From positions 236,812 to 300,811 of the forward strand of contig CAUYUJ010004780.1 in assembly GCA_963575745.1 (NCBI GenBank): a stretch of DNA of 64,000 bases, written 5' to 3'. Numbering within the stretch: the stretch's first letter is position 1; every line of letters begins with the position of its first letter. Positions 48,562 through 58,761 of this stretch are shown here, piece by piece. A program made the position numbers and the translations under genes. The notes beneath the pieces were generated by a model. That model had not been told where the DNA came from and made no database searches. It was given only the letters and a program-made list of their open reading frames with translations. The DNA is from Prorocentrum cordatum. Taxonomy: Eukaryota > Sar > Dinophyceae > Prorocentrales > Prorocentraceae.

Positions 48562-50385
48562 AACATGATGGACCCACGAACCCGGAAAGGGATATAGACA
48601 TGTGGAGCATGGACACGTTTTCATGATACCCAACTGGGCAACACCTCACGAAACATCCCACGAGACACCTCACGAAACAGCCCACGAGACACCTCACGAA
48701 ACATTCCACGAGACACCTCACGAAACATTTCACGAGACACCCCGCGAAACATTCCACGAGACACCCCACGAAACATTCCACGACGACAGGCAACCACTCA
48801 ACCAAGGCGGTGTGGTCGTGCTGGGGAGTGGTCGTGCTGGGGTGTGGTCGTGCTGGGGGGTGGTCGTGCTGGGGGGTGGTCGTGCTGGGGGGGTGGTCGT
48901 GCTGGGGGGTCGTGCTGGGGCGTGGTCGTGCTGGGGCGTGGTCGTGCTGGGGCGTGGTCGTGCTGGGGCGTGGTCGTGCTGGGGCGTGGTCGTGCTGGGG
49001 TGTGGTCGTGCTGTGGTAAGGTCGTGCTGGGGTGCGGTCGTGCTGGGGTGTGGTCTTGCTGGGGTGGGGTCGTGCTGGGGTGTGCTCGTGCTGGGGTGTG
49101 GGTCGTGCTGGGGTGTGGTCGTGCTGGGGTGTGGTCGTGCTAGGGTGGGGTCGTGCTGGGGTGGGGTCGTGCTGGGGAGTGGTCGTGCTGGGGTGTGGTC
49201 GTGCTGGGGTGGGGTCGTGCTGGGGTGGGTCGTGCGTGCTGGGGTGGGTTCGTGCTGGGGTGCTCCGCACCCTGTGATTTATCGATCGGGTCGTGCTGGG
49301 GTGTGGTCGTGCTGGGGTGTGGTCGTGCTGGGGTGTGTCGTGCTGGGGTGTGGTCGTGCTGGGGTGTGGTCGTGCTGGGGAGTGGTCGTGCTGGGGTGTG
49401 GTCGTGCTGGGGGGTGGTCGTGCTGTGGTGGGGGTGTCGTGCTGGGGGGTGGTTGTGCTGGGGCGTGGTCGTGCTGGGGCGTGGTCGTGCTGGGGCGTGG
49501 TCGTGCTGGGGTGTGGTCGTGCTGTGGTGAGGTCGTGCTGGGGTGTGGTCGTGCTGGGGTGTGGTGCGTGCTGGGTGTGGTCGTGCTGGGGTGTGGTCGT
49601 GCTGGGGTGTGGTCGTGCTGGGGTGTGGTCGTGCTGGGGCTGTGGTCGTGCTGGGGCGTGGTCGTGCTGGGGGTGTCGTCGTGCTGGGGGGTGGTCGTGC
49701 TGGGAGGTGGTCGTGGGGCGTGGTCGTGCTGGGGCGTGGTCGTGCTGGGGCGTGGTCGTGCTGGGGTGGGGTCGTGCTGGGTGTGGTCGTGCTGGGGTGT
49801 GGTCGTGCTGGGGTGTGGTCTTGCTGGGGTAGGGTCGTGCTGGGGTCGGGTCGTGCTGGGGTGTGGTCGTGCTGGGGTGGCTGGGGTGGGGTCGTGCTGG
49901 GGTGGGGTCGTGCTGGGGTCTGGTCGTGCTGGGGTGTGGTCGTGCTGGGGTATGGTCGTGCTAGGGTGGGGTCGTGCATTTCGCTCGAGACATCCTGCCA
50001 AAATTCCAGGAAATCGTACAAAAACAAACGAATTAGTCGAGACATCATCGAAATTCCTTCGCGCGGGGCGCTTTTCCGCGTCGCGGTCGGCTCTGCAAAA
50101 CAAGCGTTTCGCTCGAGACATCCTCGGCAAACTCTGCGGAGCAAGCGTTTCGCTCGAGACATCCTCAACACACGAAAAAGTGGCCCGCACCCTGTGATTT
50201 ATCGATCGGGATTTCAAAAACAAGCGTTTCGCTCGAGACATCCTCAAATTTTAATTCGCCGGCCTCCTTCGACCTCGTTATTTATCAGGGAAAAAATTCG
50301 CCGGCCTCCCTCAAGTTGGCACCGGGGGACAGGTTTACCTACTAAAAGAGAACCCTGGGCCGGAGCCCTTTCCGGGAAAAACCCA
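48562..50385. repeat. Composite satellite block 4, longest 16-bp arrays
   Basis: Leader at 48565, 24-bp array (48640-48790), 16-bp array to about 49260, a short GATTTATCGATCGGG piece, a further 16-bp array (49285-49978), family A (49978-50250) and family D (50248-50385). About seventy 16-bp units in all. Confidence 0.87.
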
Positions 50386-52600
50386 GCGGGACCCCCAAAC
50401 CTCCCGGGAGCCTCGACAAAGCTCCAAAAGGCCGCCACATGAGCCGCCAGCAGGCCCCGAAGATGCCCGCATAAGCGCCAGGAGGTTTCAGAAGTGCTCG
50501 AATGAGACCACCAAAGGCCCTCGATAATCCCCAAAGACACCCCCGGGCTGCACGAGGGGGGCCTCAAACGTTGTCCTTGATATCCTCCTCCTTGTCCTCT
50601 TTCCTCTCACCGTCGTCGTTATCTATGTCATCATCCAACCGCGACGTCACGCCGGGAGCATCTAGCTTCACGCGCAACATGTTTCAGTGCTCCCTCCCGA
50701 GACGTGCAGGATATGTGAGCCCCATGAGCGGAGCAGCGACTGCGCGGCGGCCACTCCTCCCACGCACCCGGATACTTGAAGGCATCCCATGCGCGCGACG
50801 GCGTCCAACAAACAGCCAGCACGCGCCCAGGAAACTCTGACGAGGTTTCAAGACGCCCACAAAGCCTCACTTCTCCTGGGGGTCGGAGGAATGGCGTAAG
50901 CCTCTTGAATCTGCTCATCCACCTTGGTCTACCGATTATCGACGCACTCTTTTCCGCTGCCGCAGGGTTTAGGACGAGGAGGGGAAATCTCCGTGTGGGG
51001 GGAAACACAAACGTCCTCATCATGCTCCTTCTTCTCCCTCTCCGTCTCCCTCTCAGTCTCCTCCGCCGCCGTCGTTTTCTTCTCCTCCTCCTCCTTCTTC
51101 CACCGCCTCCTCCTCCTCGCATTCCCTTTCCTGTTCCTCGGGCCAGGGATGACATGCGTTGTTCAGTCATTGTGCTTCATCGTCCTGAGTCCTCCTCTCC
51201 TCCACCCTCCCTGTCCCTTCTTGCGGTTGCTCATCTCTCTTGCAGTTGCTCCTGTCGCTGCTGCTCCGCCTCCTCCGACCCGCCCCCTTTTCCAGGCCTT
51301 CGCAGTCTGATCAAAATCGATCCCGCTGGACCCCTCTAGGACGGGGCTAAGACGAGGGCAAATCCGTTCCAGAGCGTTCCAGAATGCTCTCAGAGCGTTT
51401 CAGAACGCTCTGAGAAGGCCGCGGAGCCCGATACATCCTCCAGAACCTCCTACTCTCAGAGATTCTCGACTCATCCTCACCCGATGTCCTCCTCGTCCTG
51501 GCTTCGCCTTACCCTCCCTGGGGCGGAAGCCGCGCCCAGCCTTCGGCGACAGGGGGGGCGCCCTTCTCCCCGTCGCTCTTCTGGCCAGATGCCAGTGCTG
51601 GGCCGCCTCCGTCCCCCCGCCGGCTCCAACTTCCAACGCTTCACTCAGGGGGGGCGATGCACGGGGGGGGAAGCGAGAGGTGCACGTCTCGGGCCGCAGA
51701 GGCGCCCTTCTGGGGCCCGAGGAGCCCCTTCAGAGGCCCTTCTCTGCAGCCCTCGCTGCCCCCCTATTCATCGCCCCCCCCATTGCGCGACGCCCCACAT
51801 TCTCCTCCGCCTCCCCTTCCCAGGTCCTCCCCAAGCCCAGCGAGCTGGTGGTGATGTTCTGCAACTTGTCCATGTCCAGCTCCTTCAGCATGTCGCGCGT
51901 GTCGGGGTCGACCTCGGCAGCGCCGCGACGCGAGCCCAGAAAAGCACACCGCCAAGGGTGGACTAGGGATGCGCGAACAGGAAAAATCTGCCGACCCGGC
52001 TTGCAAGGGGTGCGAAGGCGTGTGATATGATCGGATGTCTCCCTCCCCCTTTCCCCCTCCCGTGGGGCCAAAATCGAAGTAGAGGGGGGGGGAGCGGAAG
52101 GGAGGGTTCGAGCTCGCTAACGCACCCCAGGGATTCTCCCGAGCGCCCAAAGAGCTCCAAGACGGCCCAATGAGCGCCGAGACGATCCGAGAGTGCGTCG
52201 AGACCGAGGTCGTCCGCCGCCGCCCCGCCGCAGACGAACGGGAGGTGGCTGTCCACGCACGCGAGGTCGGCCACCGTCGCGGCCGCGGGCTCGGCGGGAG
52301 CAGCAGCCCGCGCGCAGCTCCTCCTCCCCCTCCTCCTCGTCCGCCTCGTCCGCCTCCTCCCTCCCTCCGTCCCTCCTTTTTCCGTCCCTCCGTCCCTCCG
52401 TCCTTCCGTCCCTCCGTCCCTCCTTCCCTCCGTTCCTCCGTCCCTCGGTCCCTCCGTTGCTCCGTCCCTCCGTCCCTCCGTCCCTCCGTCGCTCCGTCCC
52501 TTCGTCTCTCCGTCCCTCCTCCTCCTCTTCCTCCTCCTCCTCCTCCTCTTCCTCCTCCTCCTCCTCCTAGCCGTTCTGGCCCAAATTCTTTGGGCTTGCA
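50386..52600. other. Unassigned, with pyrimidine-rich tracts
   Basis: No gene can be supported. It contains CT-rich stretches at about 51020-51120 and 52316-52570 (CTCCGTCC/CCTCCTCCT), and at 51365-51415 several AGAGCGTTCCAGAA-type phrases forming the inverted repeat CAGAGCGTT / AACGCTCTG. Arg/Gly/Glu-rich minus frames at 51764-52639 come from the tract. Confidence 0.5.
52362..52520. repeat. 8-bp minisatellite (CCTCCGTC)n
   Basis: About eighteen units of CCTCCGTC with CGTTGCTC and TTCCGTCC variants, merging into CCTCCT repeats. Confidence 0.92.
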
Positions 52601-52709
52601 AGTGCCGTCTTCAGAGCGGTAATCGCACTTGCGGGTCATTTTGGCTCGTTACGACTCAGTTTGCGGGATCTCAACCCGCCGTGTGCAGTGAGCTCCTGGA
52701 GGAGCGTTC

Positions 52710-53630
52710 ATGGTGGATCCAGATGTCCTACCAGGCCCGAGGGAGCCGAAGTGGGGCTGTCACAGTTGCGGCCGCAATGCGAACTTCGCGAGCCGCATCA
52801 GGTGCCAGTGCGGGCAGTCAGCGCCGCGCAGCATCGTCGACAGGGCGAAGAAGCGGGCGGAGGAGCACAAGCAGCAGTTGGTATCAGGTGGTGGCAATGT
52901 GGTGCAGCGCCCTCCGCGTGGTGCTTGGGCTCGCGGCCCTCCTGTACATGACACAGGCGTCACCAAGCAGCTCAGCCAGCTTCAGAAGCAGATGCATCAG
53001 TTTGTCAAGCAGTTCGGAGCCGCAGGTGGTGGTCACCGTCGGCAGCCTGACGCAGCAGCCGCCAGTGGTGACAGTAATGTGGACTCGCCCGCTGATGATG
53101 CAGGTCGGCAGCTGCTGGCACGTATCAAATCGCTCGAGGCCACCCTCAATTCAGTTCGGAATGATGATGCATTCCCGTCAGCAGTCAAGGAGACGCTGGA
53201 GAAGGAGCTCAAGGATGCGAGGGCTCAACTCAACAGCCAGAAGCCGTCGCTCTCGCGCCACACGGCGCTGGGGCACAAGCTGCAGCTGACCCAGCAGAAG
53301 CTCGAAAAGCAGGATGGGGACATCAAGGTGCAAGAGGCCCTCATCAAGGCAGCGCAGGAAGAGCTGGAGGCCATGCAGGCCAAGGCTCGCGAGCTGCGCG
53401 TGGAAGTGGAGGCCACGAAGGTGGAGCTGCAGGTGACCATGTCGAAGGTGGTCCCTCCCGTGGCCCCGTCCTTCGAGCTCAAGGCCGAGGCGGTGCAGAG
53501 CGACCCCGAGGTGCTCCTCGGCCGCGCTCGGCAAGTACAAGGTGCTCTTGCAGGCTCAGCTTCAGGCAGAGGCTGCACAATCCCAACCTCCTCCCCCTCC
53601 TGCTTCAGCGGGCCCCGCCCAGGAGAGTAA
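52710..53630 (+). CDS. LINE ORF1: zinc finger and coiled-coil protein
   Basis: ATG at 52710. Residues 13-35 read KWGCHSCGRNANFASRIRC then QCG, a RanBP2-type-like zinc finger with a Cys-x-Cys end. A long coiled coil follows at about 130-250 (Leu/Lys/Glu/Gln-rich heptads), as expected of a LINE ORF1 RNA-binding protein. After about 53520 the sensible protein continues in the +1 register (LGKYKVLLQAQLQAEAAQSQ), so the last 35 or so residues of this frame are probably read out of register after a one-base insertion. Confidence 0.72.
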   Translation: MVDPDVLPGPREPKWGCHSCGRNANFASRIRCQCGQSAPRSIVDRAKKRAEEHKQQLVSGGGNVVQRPPRGAWARGPPVHDTGVTKQLSQLQKQMHQFVKQFGAAGGGHRRQPDAAAASGDSNVDSPADDAGRQLLARIKSLEATLNSVRNDDAFPSAVKETLEKELKDARAQLNSQKPSLSRHTALGHKLQLTQQKLEKQDGDIKVQEALIKAAQEELEAMQAKARELRVEVEATKVELQVTMSKVVPPVAPSFELKAEAVQSDPEVLLGRARQVQGALAGSASGRGCTIPTSSPSCFSGPRPGE

Positions 53631-54948
53631 GGTGGGAGGAGGTAATGATGGCAGTGAGCATGCCAAGATACCCGTTTTAGCAGATATGGATTTGGACGAT
53701 TTGGATACAGAAGGTGCTGAGAAGATGTTCATGGCCGCTCAGGCCGCGGGCCCAGACAACAAGCGTGCTTTCGAAGATATGGTCAAAATCTGGGGATTAA
53801 GGCCAAGAAACAAAAGTGTGGGTGACACTATGTTCCAGCGCCCTGCTCCCAAGTGTTGTGGGATCCCTCTCTCGTGCGCAGGCACCCCCGTTCCACCTCT
53901 GAAAGGGTCGCCGCGCAGGTCGAGTACTGACAGTCAGTACCTTGTAGAGAGTTTCAACGGTTCGTGCTGGACGACTCTCAAACGGCGCCTTCGAGAGAGT
54001 TCGGCAGTTCTTATTTGTGCGCAGGAAGTGGGCACAAGCTCCGATTTTGTTGGCAGGGCTACTGCCAAGGCGCGCAGTCTTGGATGGCATGCGCTGTTCG
54101 CGCCCAGTTACTCCAACCCCGACACAGGTAAGAAGTCTGCAGGTGTTGCTGTTTTTGGACGGTTGGGTATTAGCCTCAGGTGGCCGCCAGAAGGAGATGC
54201 TCCCATTGCCCCACACAGGCTCATGAAGGTCCTCGTGGATTTCCCTGGGTGGCCTACTATATTTTTGTTTTCTGTGTATTTCAAGTCGGCGGAAGGACTC
54301 AGTGAGTTCAACCTCGATCTGATGGCCAAGTTAGGTCGTGCTGTAAGTGACCCTGCTCATTCGGTCATCGCGGGAGATTGGAATATGACCCCCGACGTCG
54401 TTGAGAGCTCAGGGTTCGTGCGTAAGCTGGGTATGCTCCTCATGGCCCCCACAGCGCCCACTTGCAGAAGCCCGACCTCCAGTTCGATTATTGATTTCTT
54501 CGCTTCGGGCGCTGGTGTAGCTAGACTGATTTCGGGAGTGCAAGCCGACATGCAGTGGGATATCAAGCCACATCGCCCCGTTGTTTTACAGGTTCGGCCT
54601 GATGCTCTTCAGGTCAAGCAGTTGATTTATCGCAGTCACCTCAAGTTGCCGCTTGAGTTACCTTTCGGTCCAGGTCCAGAGCCAGGATGCTGGGAGGGTG
54701 CTCTGCATCAGGCAGCGTATGCCGTCGCTCTTGCACGTCACAGCCCTGCTGATGAGGCCTGGACTAGTCTGAATGCTGCCTGGACCACGTTCGTGGACTG
54801 CGCCGAGTTGGAGCTAGTTCTATTCCTGGGCACCGAGGCCAAGATTTTGGGAATGAGGGGACAGTCGATAAAAGCTTCCTGGGCTCCTGTGTTCTATCGT
54901 CCCAAGCATGCGGATGGCCAGCTCCAAGTCTGCTCAGGATGGCGATGA
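53542..54948 (+). CDS. LINE endonuclease domain
   Basis: The frame opens at a GTG at 53542, continuing ORF1-type coiled coil and an acidic stretch (DMDLDDLDTEGAE), then an endonuclease/exonuclease/phosphatase fold. Visible motifs are VLICAQEVG (metal-binding Glu), VIAGDWNMTPD, SSIIDFFASG and KPHRPVV (catalytic His). This enzyme nicks target DNA for target-primed reverse transcription. A TGA at 54946-54948 ends it, but the same frame continues directly into the RT segment, so the original ORF2 was joined. Confidence 0.8.
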   Translation: MLLQAQLQAEAAQSQPPPPPASAGPAQESKVGGGNDGSEHAKIPVLADMDLDDLDTEGAEKMFMAAQAAGPDNKRAFEDMVKIWGLRPRNKSVGDTMFQRPAPKCCGIPLSCAGTPVPPLKGSPRRSSTDSQYLVESFNGSCWTTLKRRLRESSAVLICAQEVGTSSDFVGRATAKARSLGWHALFAPSYSNPDTGKKSAGVAVFGRLGISLRWPPEGDAPIAPHRLMKVLVDFPGWPTIFLFSVYFKSAEGLSEFNLDLMAKLGRAVSDPAHSVIAGDWNMTPDVVESSGFVRKLGMLLMAPTAPTCRSPTSSSIIDFFASGAGVARLISGVQADMQWDIKPHRPVVLQVRPDALQVKQLIYRSHLKLPLELPFGPGPEPGCWEGALHQAAYAVALARHSPADEAWTSLNAAWTTFVDCAELELVLFLGTEAKILGMRGQSIKASWAPVFYRPKHADGQLQVCSGWR

Positions 54949-56054
54949 CTTTATCACGCGTTTGCCGAGTTTGTGCAGACCACCGCCAGCGCCGCAGATG
55001 GCGAGGCCCAGACCTTGACCCTTCAGGTTTCGTTGCAGCACTCCTGTCCTGGGGAAGGCCTCAACATCAGACTGGATGCGTCTTTGAAGGAAATGAGGGC
55101 CCTTGCGGCAGAGTGGCGTCTAGGCCATCCCCAGATGCAGGAGTGGCGCGATAGAGCTGAGTATTTTCTGGATACGGTTCAAGAGGACCTCTCGGATGCC
55201 AATGACAAGGGGGAGAAGCTCCATCAACAGTCTTGGGGCGAGTGGCAACAGAAGGCTCTAGCAGGCTCTGCGAGGCTCATGCGCAGGTGCACCAAGCTCC
55301 AGAAAAAGTGGCAGCCCACAGTTACCCAAGTGGCCCCAGGGATCTACCCATCGGACCCCGTCAAGCTCCTAGAGGCCGAAGCTGCTCACCTTGGAGGCTA
55401 CTGGAAGGCACAGGTAAGACCCCCAGAGCCGTGGATACCTGACAGAAGCTGTTTCCCCCGAGCTTGTCCTGATCAGATTCGGTCGGCATCGAGGTCTTTC
55501 AGTGTTCACACGGCCCAGTCGCTTGACGGGCTGCACGTGCGCCACTTCAGCCTCCTCAGCGATGCTGGTCTGGAGGTGATGTCTCTTTTGTTCGAGGCGG
55601 TCGAGCGCCTCGGGCTGTTCCCGATGCAGCTGCTGTGGATGCTGCTGTGGATGCTGCCGAAAGGCGGTCTTCGGCCCATCTTACTCCTTGCTGCACCAGT
55701 TCGTATCTGGGAAAAGTTGAGACGGCCTGAAATTGATGATTTCCTGGTTCGGTCCCATAGGGCCTACTGGTCCTTCGGGGAGGGGCAGTCTTCAGAAGCA
55801 GCGGTGTGGCAGCAGAGCATGTTGGCTGAAGAAGCCCAGTCCCAGGGCAAGGTCATCGCAGGCTTCATCTGGGATGGTATGAAATACTATGAATATGTTA
55901 GGCTCTCCTGGCTCCGTGCGCGTGCCGAGTACTGGGGGGTCCCGCAGGTGCTCGTCAAGACCCTGTATAACCTCTGGAGGAGCCCGAGGATACTAAGGTT
56001 GGGAGCCCATCACAGTCCTCTTCCTCTTTTCGCGGAGCCGGGATTACCAGCAGG

Positions 56055-56060
<6 letters not shown>
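54949..56060 (+). pseudogene. LINE reverse transcriptase, truncated after motif B
   Basis: Same frame as the endonuclease, following an in-frame TGA. Recognisable are the RT N-terminal region, LDGLHVRHFSLLSDAGL, LPKGGLRPILLLAAPVRIW (motif 2-3 region) and GFIWDGMKYYEYV (motif A; Asp codon 55872-55874), ending at LPAGD near motif B. The (AT)n tract then replaces motif C and everything downstream. Confidence 0.75.

Positions 56061-56093
<33 letters not shown>
56056..56093. repeat. (AT)n microsatellite at the LINE break
   Basis: About 18 uninterrupted AT units, beginning at the GAT codon of LPAGD. Confidence 0.97.
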
Positions 56094-56094
<1 letters not shown>

Positions 56095-56560
56095 CAAGTA
56101 CGGACGCTTCTAGGCGGCCAAGCAGCGTCAGCTGTATTTAGCAGCGGTCATGGGGCCAGCGGGGCCAGTCTGCAGAAGCGCGATTTACGATTTTGAACCA
56201 CATCTAATGAACTTGACTGCGTTTGGGTTGAACCATAGAGAACAAACAAACTAGTTCGCAACGGCAATGGGTTTGATGTAAAATCGGGACAACATCGATT
56301 GCGTCCAACGCGAATCGGACGAAACCGATGGAAACTCGCATACATGAGCCACGTCCTCAGGAATGGCCCATAAATCGGAACCAAAACGCGTGAACATGTT
56401 TGTGGTGTTCGCAACGCTTTGCGAAACCACCACAATGAGCAACATCACTGGCGACGGTGCCTGATTCCAAACACGCCCGCACGCATTTGAATGTAATTCG
56501 GGCGAAACCACTGCCGCACCCCAGCGAAGAACCACACCCTTCGTGCCGATAGGCAAATCG
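56094..56560. other. Unassigned sequence
   Basis: No gene, repeat or RNA recognised. It may be LINE-unrelated flank or a remnant beyond the break. Confidence 0.45.
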
Positions 56561-56587
56561 CATCATCATCATCATCATCATCATCAT

Positions 56588-56650
<63 letters not shown>

Positions 56651-56651
56651 A
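56561..56651. repeat. (CAT)n microsatellite
   Basis: About 30 CAT units with one AAT interruption. Confidence 0.97.
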
Positions 56652-57059
56652 CGCCCTTCTGGGCGGAGTGAGCGAACCACAATGTAACCGTAACTGCTGA
56701 CCACATATTTATTCACCATGCCAACCAGCAAAGGCGGTCGCAACCATTCTCAAAGTACCACGAGCATGCGCCCCCTCCCCAAACAAGAAACAACAGAGGA
56801 GGAGGACCAGAAGGAGGACGCGGAGGCTAAGGACGGGAGGCAGAGAAGGAAGAGGAGGAGGAGGACGGTAGGACCAGGATGAGGAGGATAAGGAGGAGGA
56901 GGAGGAGGAGGAGGAGGAGGAGGAGGAGGAGGAGGATGCCTCCTCCTCCTCACACCTCGTTGCCTGACATCCCTTGGCTGCTCTTCTCATCTTCCCGTGG
57001 CTCTGGCCGCGGGCTAGCTTTTCCCTCCCTCGGACAGCCCGTCCGCGATGCCAGCGCCA
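56652..57059. other. Unassigned flank with GGA/GAG polypurine tract
   Basis: GGA-rich purine sequence at about 56795-56938, switching to CCTCCTCCTCC at 56938-56951. This purine-to-pyrimidine order could fold back. Confidence 0.6.
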
Positions 57060-57295
57060 TGGGAGATGGCGGCGGCGACGCTTGCGGGTGGCTCTGGATC
57101 GCTAGCCACCCGTACCCGGCCCTGAGGATGCACAGTGCAGGTTGCACTGGTGCGCTGGCGACGCTCCCCCGGTTCGAGTGGCTGGAGCGCATGGTCTCCA
57201 ACAGCGGCCTTGACAGTTCGATATTGGATCGGAGTCGTCGGAATTCACAGCCAGTTGTTCCTTTTACGGTTCGATGTTCCACTGGGCGGCAAAAG
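57060..57295 (+). CDS. Possible exon of an unrecognised gene
   Basis: In the frame of the long open stretch 56879-57664 the text SHPYPALRMHSAGCTGALAT, then LPRFEWLERMVSNSGLD and SSILDRSRRNSQPVVPFTV, looks protein-like with mixed composition. The flanks at 57296-57480 and 57580-57660 are purine and pyrimidine simple sequence, suggesting intron. No domain recognised. Confidence 0.3.
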
Positions 57296-57665
57296 GGGGA
57301 GGAACAGGAGGAAGAGCAGAAGGAGGAGGAGGAGGAGGTAGGGAAGAGGACGAGGAAGAAACCGAGGGCCTCAGGTGGAGGAGGAAGGTTGGGCCAGGAG
57401 GAGAAGGAGGAGGACATTGAGGAGAGGAAGAGAAGGAAGATATGGATGAGGAGGAGCAGGAGGACGATGCGGCCATCCCCATTTGCACCGCGAGGTTTGG
57501 TCTGCGTGGGCCAGGGGCTCGTGGCCATGGACCCGTGCGTGCTCACGCCGTGGTCAGAGCAGGACAGCCGGGTCGTCGTCGCCCTCCTCTTGCTCCTCAT
57601 CCTCCTCTCCCCCCTCTCCCTCCCGCCGCTGCCCCTCCCCTCCTCCCTCTGTCCTCCTTCCTGAT
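57296..57665. repeat. Polypurine tract then polypyrimidine tract
   Basis: GGA/GAG-rich 57296-57470, mixed sequence 57471-57580, CTC/CCT-rich 57581-57665. The two tracts are complementary in type and could pair as an imperfect hairpin. Confidence 0.65.
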
Positions 57666-57679
57666 CCTCCTACCATGCT

Positions 57680-57935
57680 CCCCAGAGGAGCGCGCGTTGC
57701 ACATGTACTTCCAGCGCCCTGGTGATTGCTATAGTGTTCGGATTCGTTCTTGCAAGCCCACCACAGACGACATGAAAATATATTTCAGAATGAGCTTGAA
57801 AGGCGAGGAAGGGATTGGACCGCTGTCGTTGAAACATCCCCTTTTCGTTCCACATTTTGGTGCGCAACCCTTGGTTTCCGACGGCGGTGGGGCATGCCGG
57901 CCTGAGGCCAACTACGGGCTATTCAACCCCACCCG
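57680..57935 (+). CDS. Possible exon of an unrecognised gene
   Basis: The frame starting EERALHMYFQRPGDCYSVRI continues RSCKPTTDDMKIYFRMSLKG, then GPLSLKHPLFVPHFG, with balanced composition unlike the surrounding CT-rich sequence. It ends at a CTC microsatellite (about 57955-58025). No family recognised. Confidence 0.35.
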
Positions 57936-58181
57936 CTTCCTCGACCCCTCCCTCCTATTCCTCTTCCTCTCCTCTCCTCCTCCTCCTCCTCCTCCTCCTC
58001 CTCCTCCTCCTCCTCCTCCTCCTCTTCAGCCAGCCCATCCATGAGGGGGGATCTCCAGATCCGAGGGGGTGGGGTATATGAACGAAGAGGTTTCCTGGCT
58101 ACCGCCATCCCCCCTCGGGGAGCCCCATCCACTCGTTCACCCAGCCTCCCCACCTGCTGATCCCTACAACGTTTTCGGGCC

Positions 58182-58514
58182 TTGGGGGGGCCTGGAACGA
58201 ATCCTGAGGTAATCACTGGCAGAGGGGCCCACGTTCCTTGCCTCGTTCTTCCAGACCCTATCGTGCGCATGATCTTACATGGTAGCTGGCACGACCTTCT
58301 TGTGTTACATCGTTGGCATGGTTCGGCAGGGGTTGAAGAGATCATCGAGGGCTGGCCTCTACTCCAGCACCGCAGACCTCCCTCCCACGTGGACTTCCGC
58401 CCGTTGGCCGCGCCAGACCTCAGCCCTGCGACGCTCGAATTCCTGGCGATGCGAATCAAGACTTGGGCTCACCGCTGGTGCGCTTCTGCAGTACCGGCCG
58501 AGGTGCCGCGTTAA
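58182..58514 (+). CDS. Possible exon of an unrecognised gene
   Basis: 110 codons with protein-like text (AHVPCLVLPDPIVRMILHGSW, HDLLVLHRWHGSAGVEEI, SPATLEFLAMRIKTWAHRW), ending in a TAA at 58512-58514. It is bounded by simple sequence on the left and a GGA tract (58675-58740) on the right. Confidence 0.35.
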   Translation: MGGPGTNPEVITGRGAHVPCLVLPDPIVRMILHGSWHDLLVLHRWHGSAGVEEIIEGWPLLQHRRPPSHVDFRPLAAPDLSPATLEFLAMRIKTWAHRWCASAVPAEVPR

Positions 58515-58761
58515 AGCGTGCCCTGCCCTCAGGGCCCTCACCCTCGGGTCTACGGCGCAAGCACTGTTAGGGGAACTAAAGCATTCATCAAATCAAACGC
58601 CAGGGGGTCCGAGGACGGAGGATGAGGACCCCCTAGATTCTCCGCCAGCGTGGACAAGTGAATCGCAGGACGAGTGGGGAGGGGGAGGGGGGAGGAGGAG
58701 GAGGAGGAGGAGGAGGAGGAGGAGGAGGAGGAGTAGGCGGACGACGAGAAGGGGACGGATA

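Larger units (their letters stand above)
52621..56060 (+). mobile_element. 5' part of a LINE-type (non-LTR) retrotransposon
   Basis: Plus strand: a short 5' region with CATTTTGGCTC (52637-52647), ORF1 with zinc finger and coiled coil, an AP-type endonuclease, and the N-terminal part of an RT as far as motifs A and B. There is no motif C (YxDD), thumb or 3' tail: the coding sequence runs into an (AT)n tract at 56056. Truncation at the 3' end is unusual, because LINEs usually lose the 5' end. There is one in-frame stop and one register change. Confidence 0.82.

Noticed and set aside
47380-49978. Regular short repeats as a possible CRISPR array
   Set aside because: The 16-bp units are contiguous with no unique spacers and the sequence context is eukaryotic.
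51764-52639. Minus-strand Arg/Gly/Thr-rich frames (RRDGGTEG repeats)
   Set aside because: Translation of the 8-bp CCTCCGTC minisatellite.
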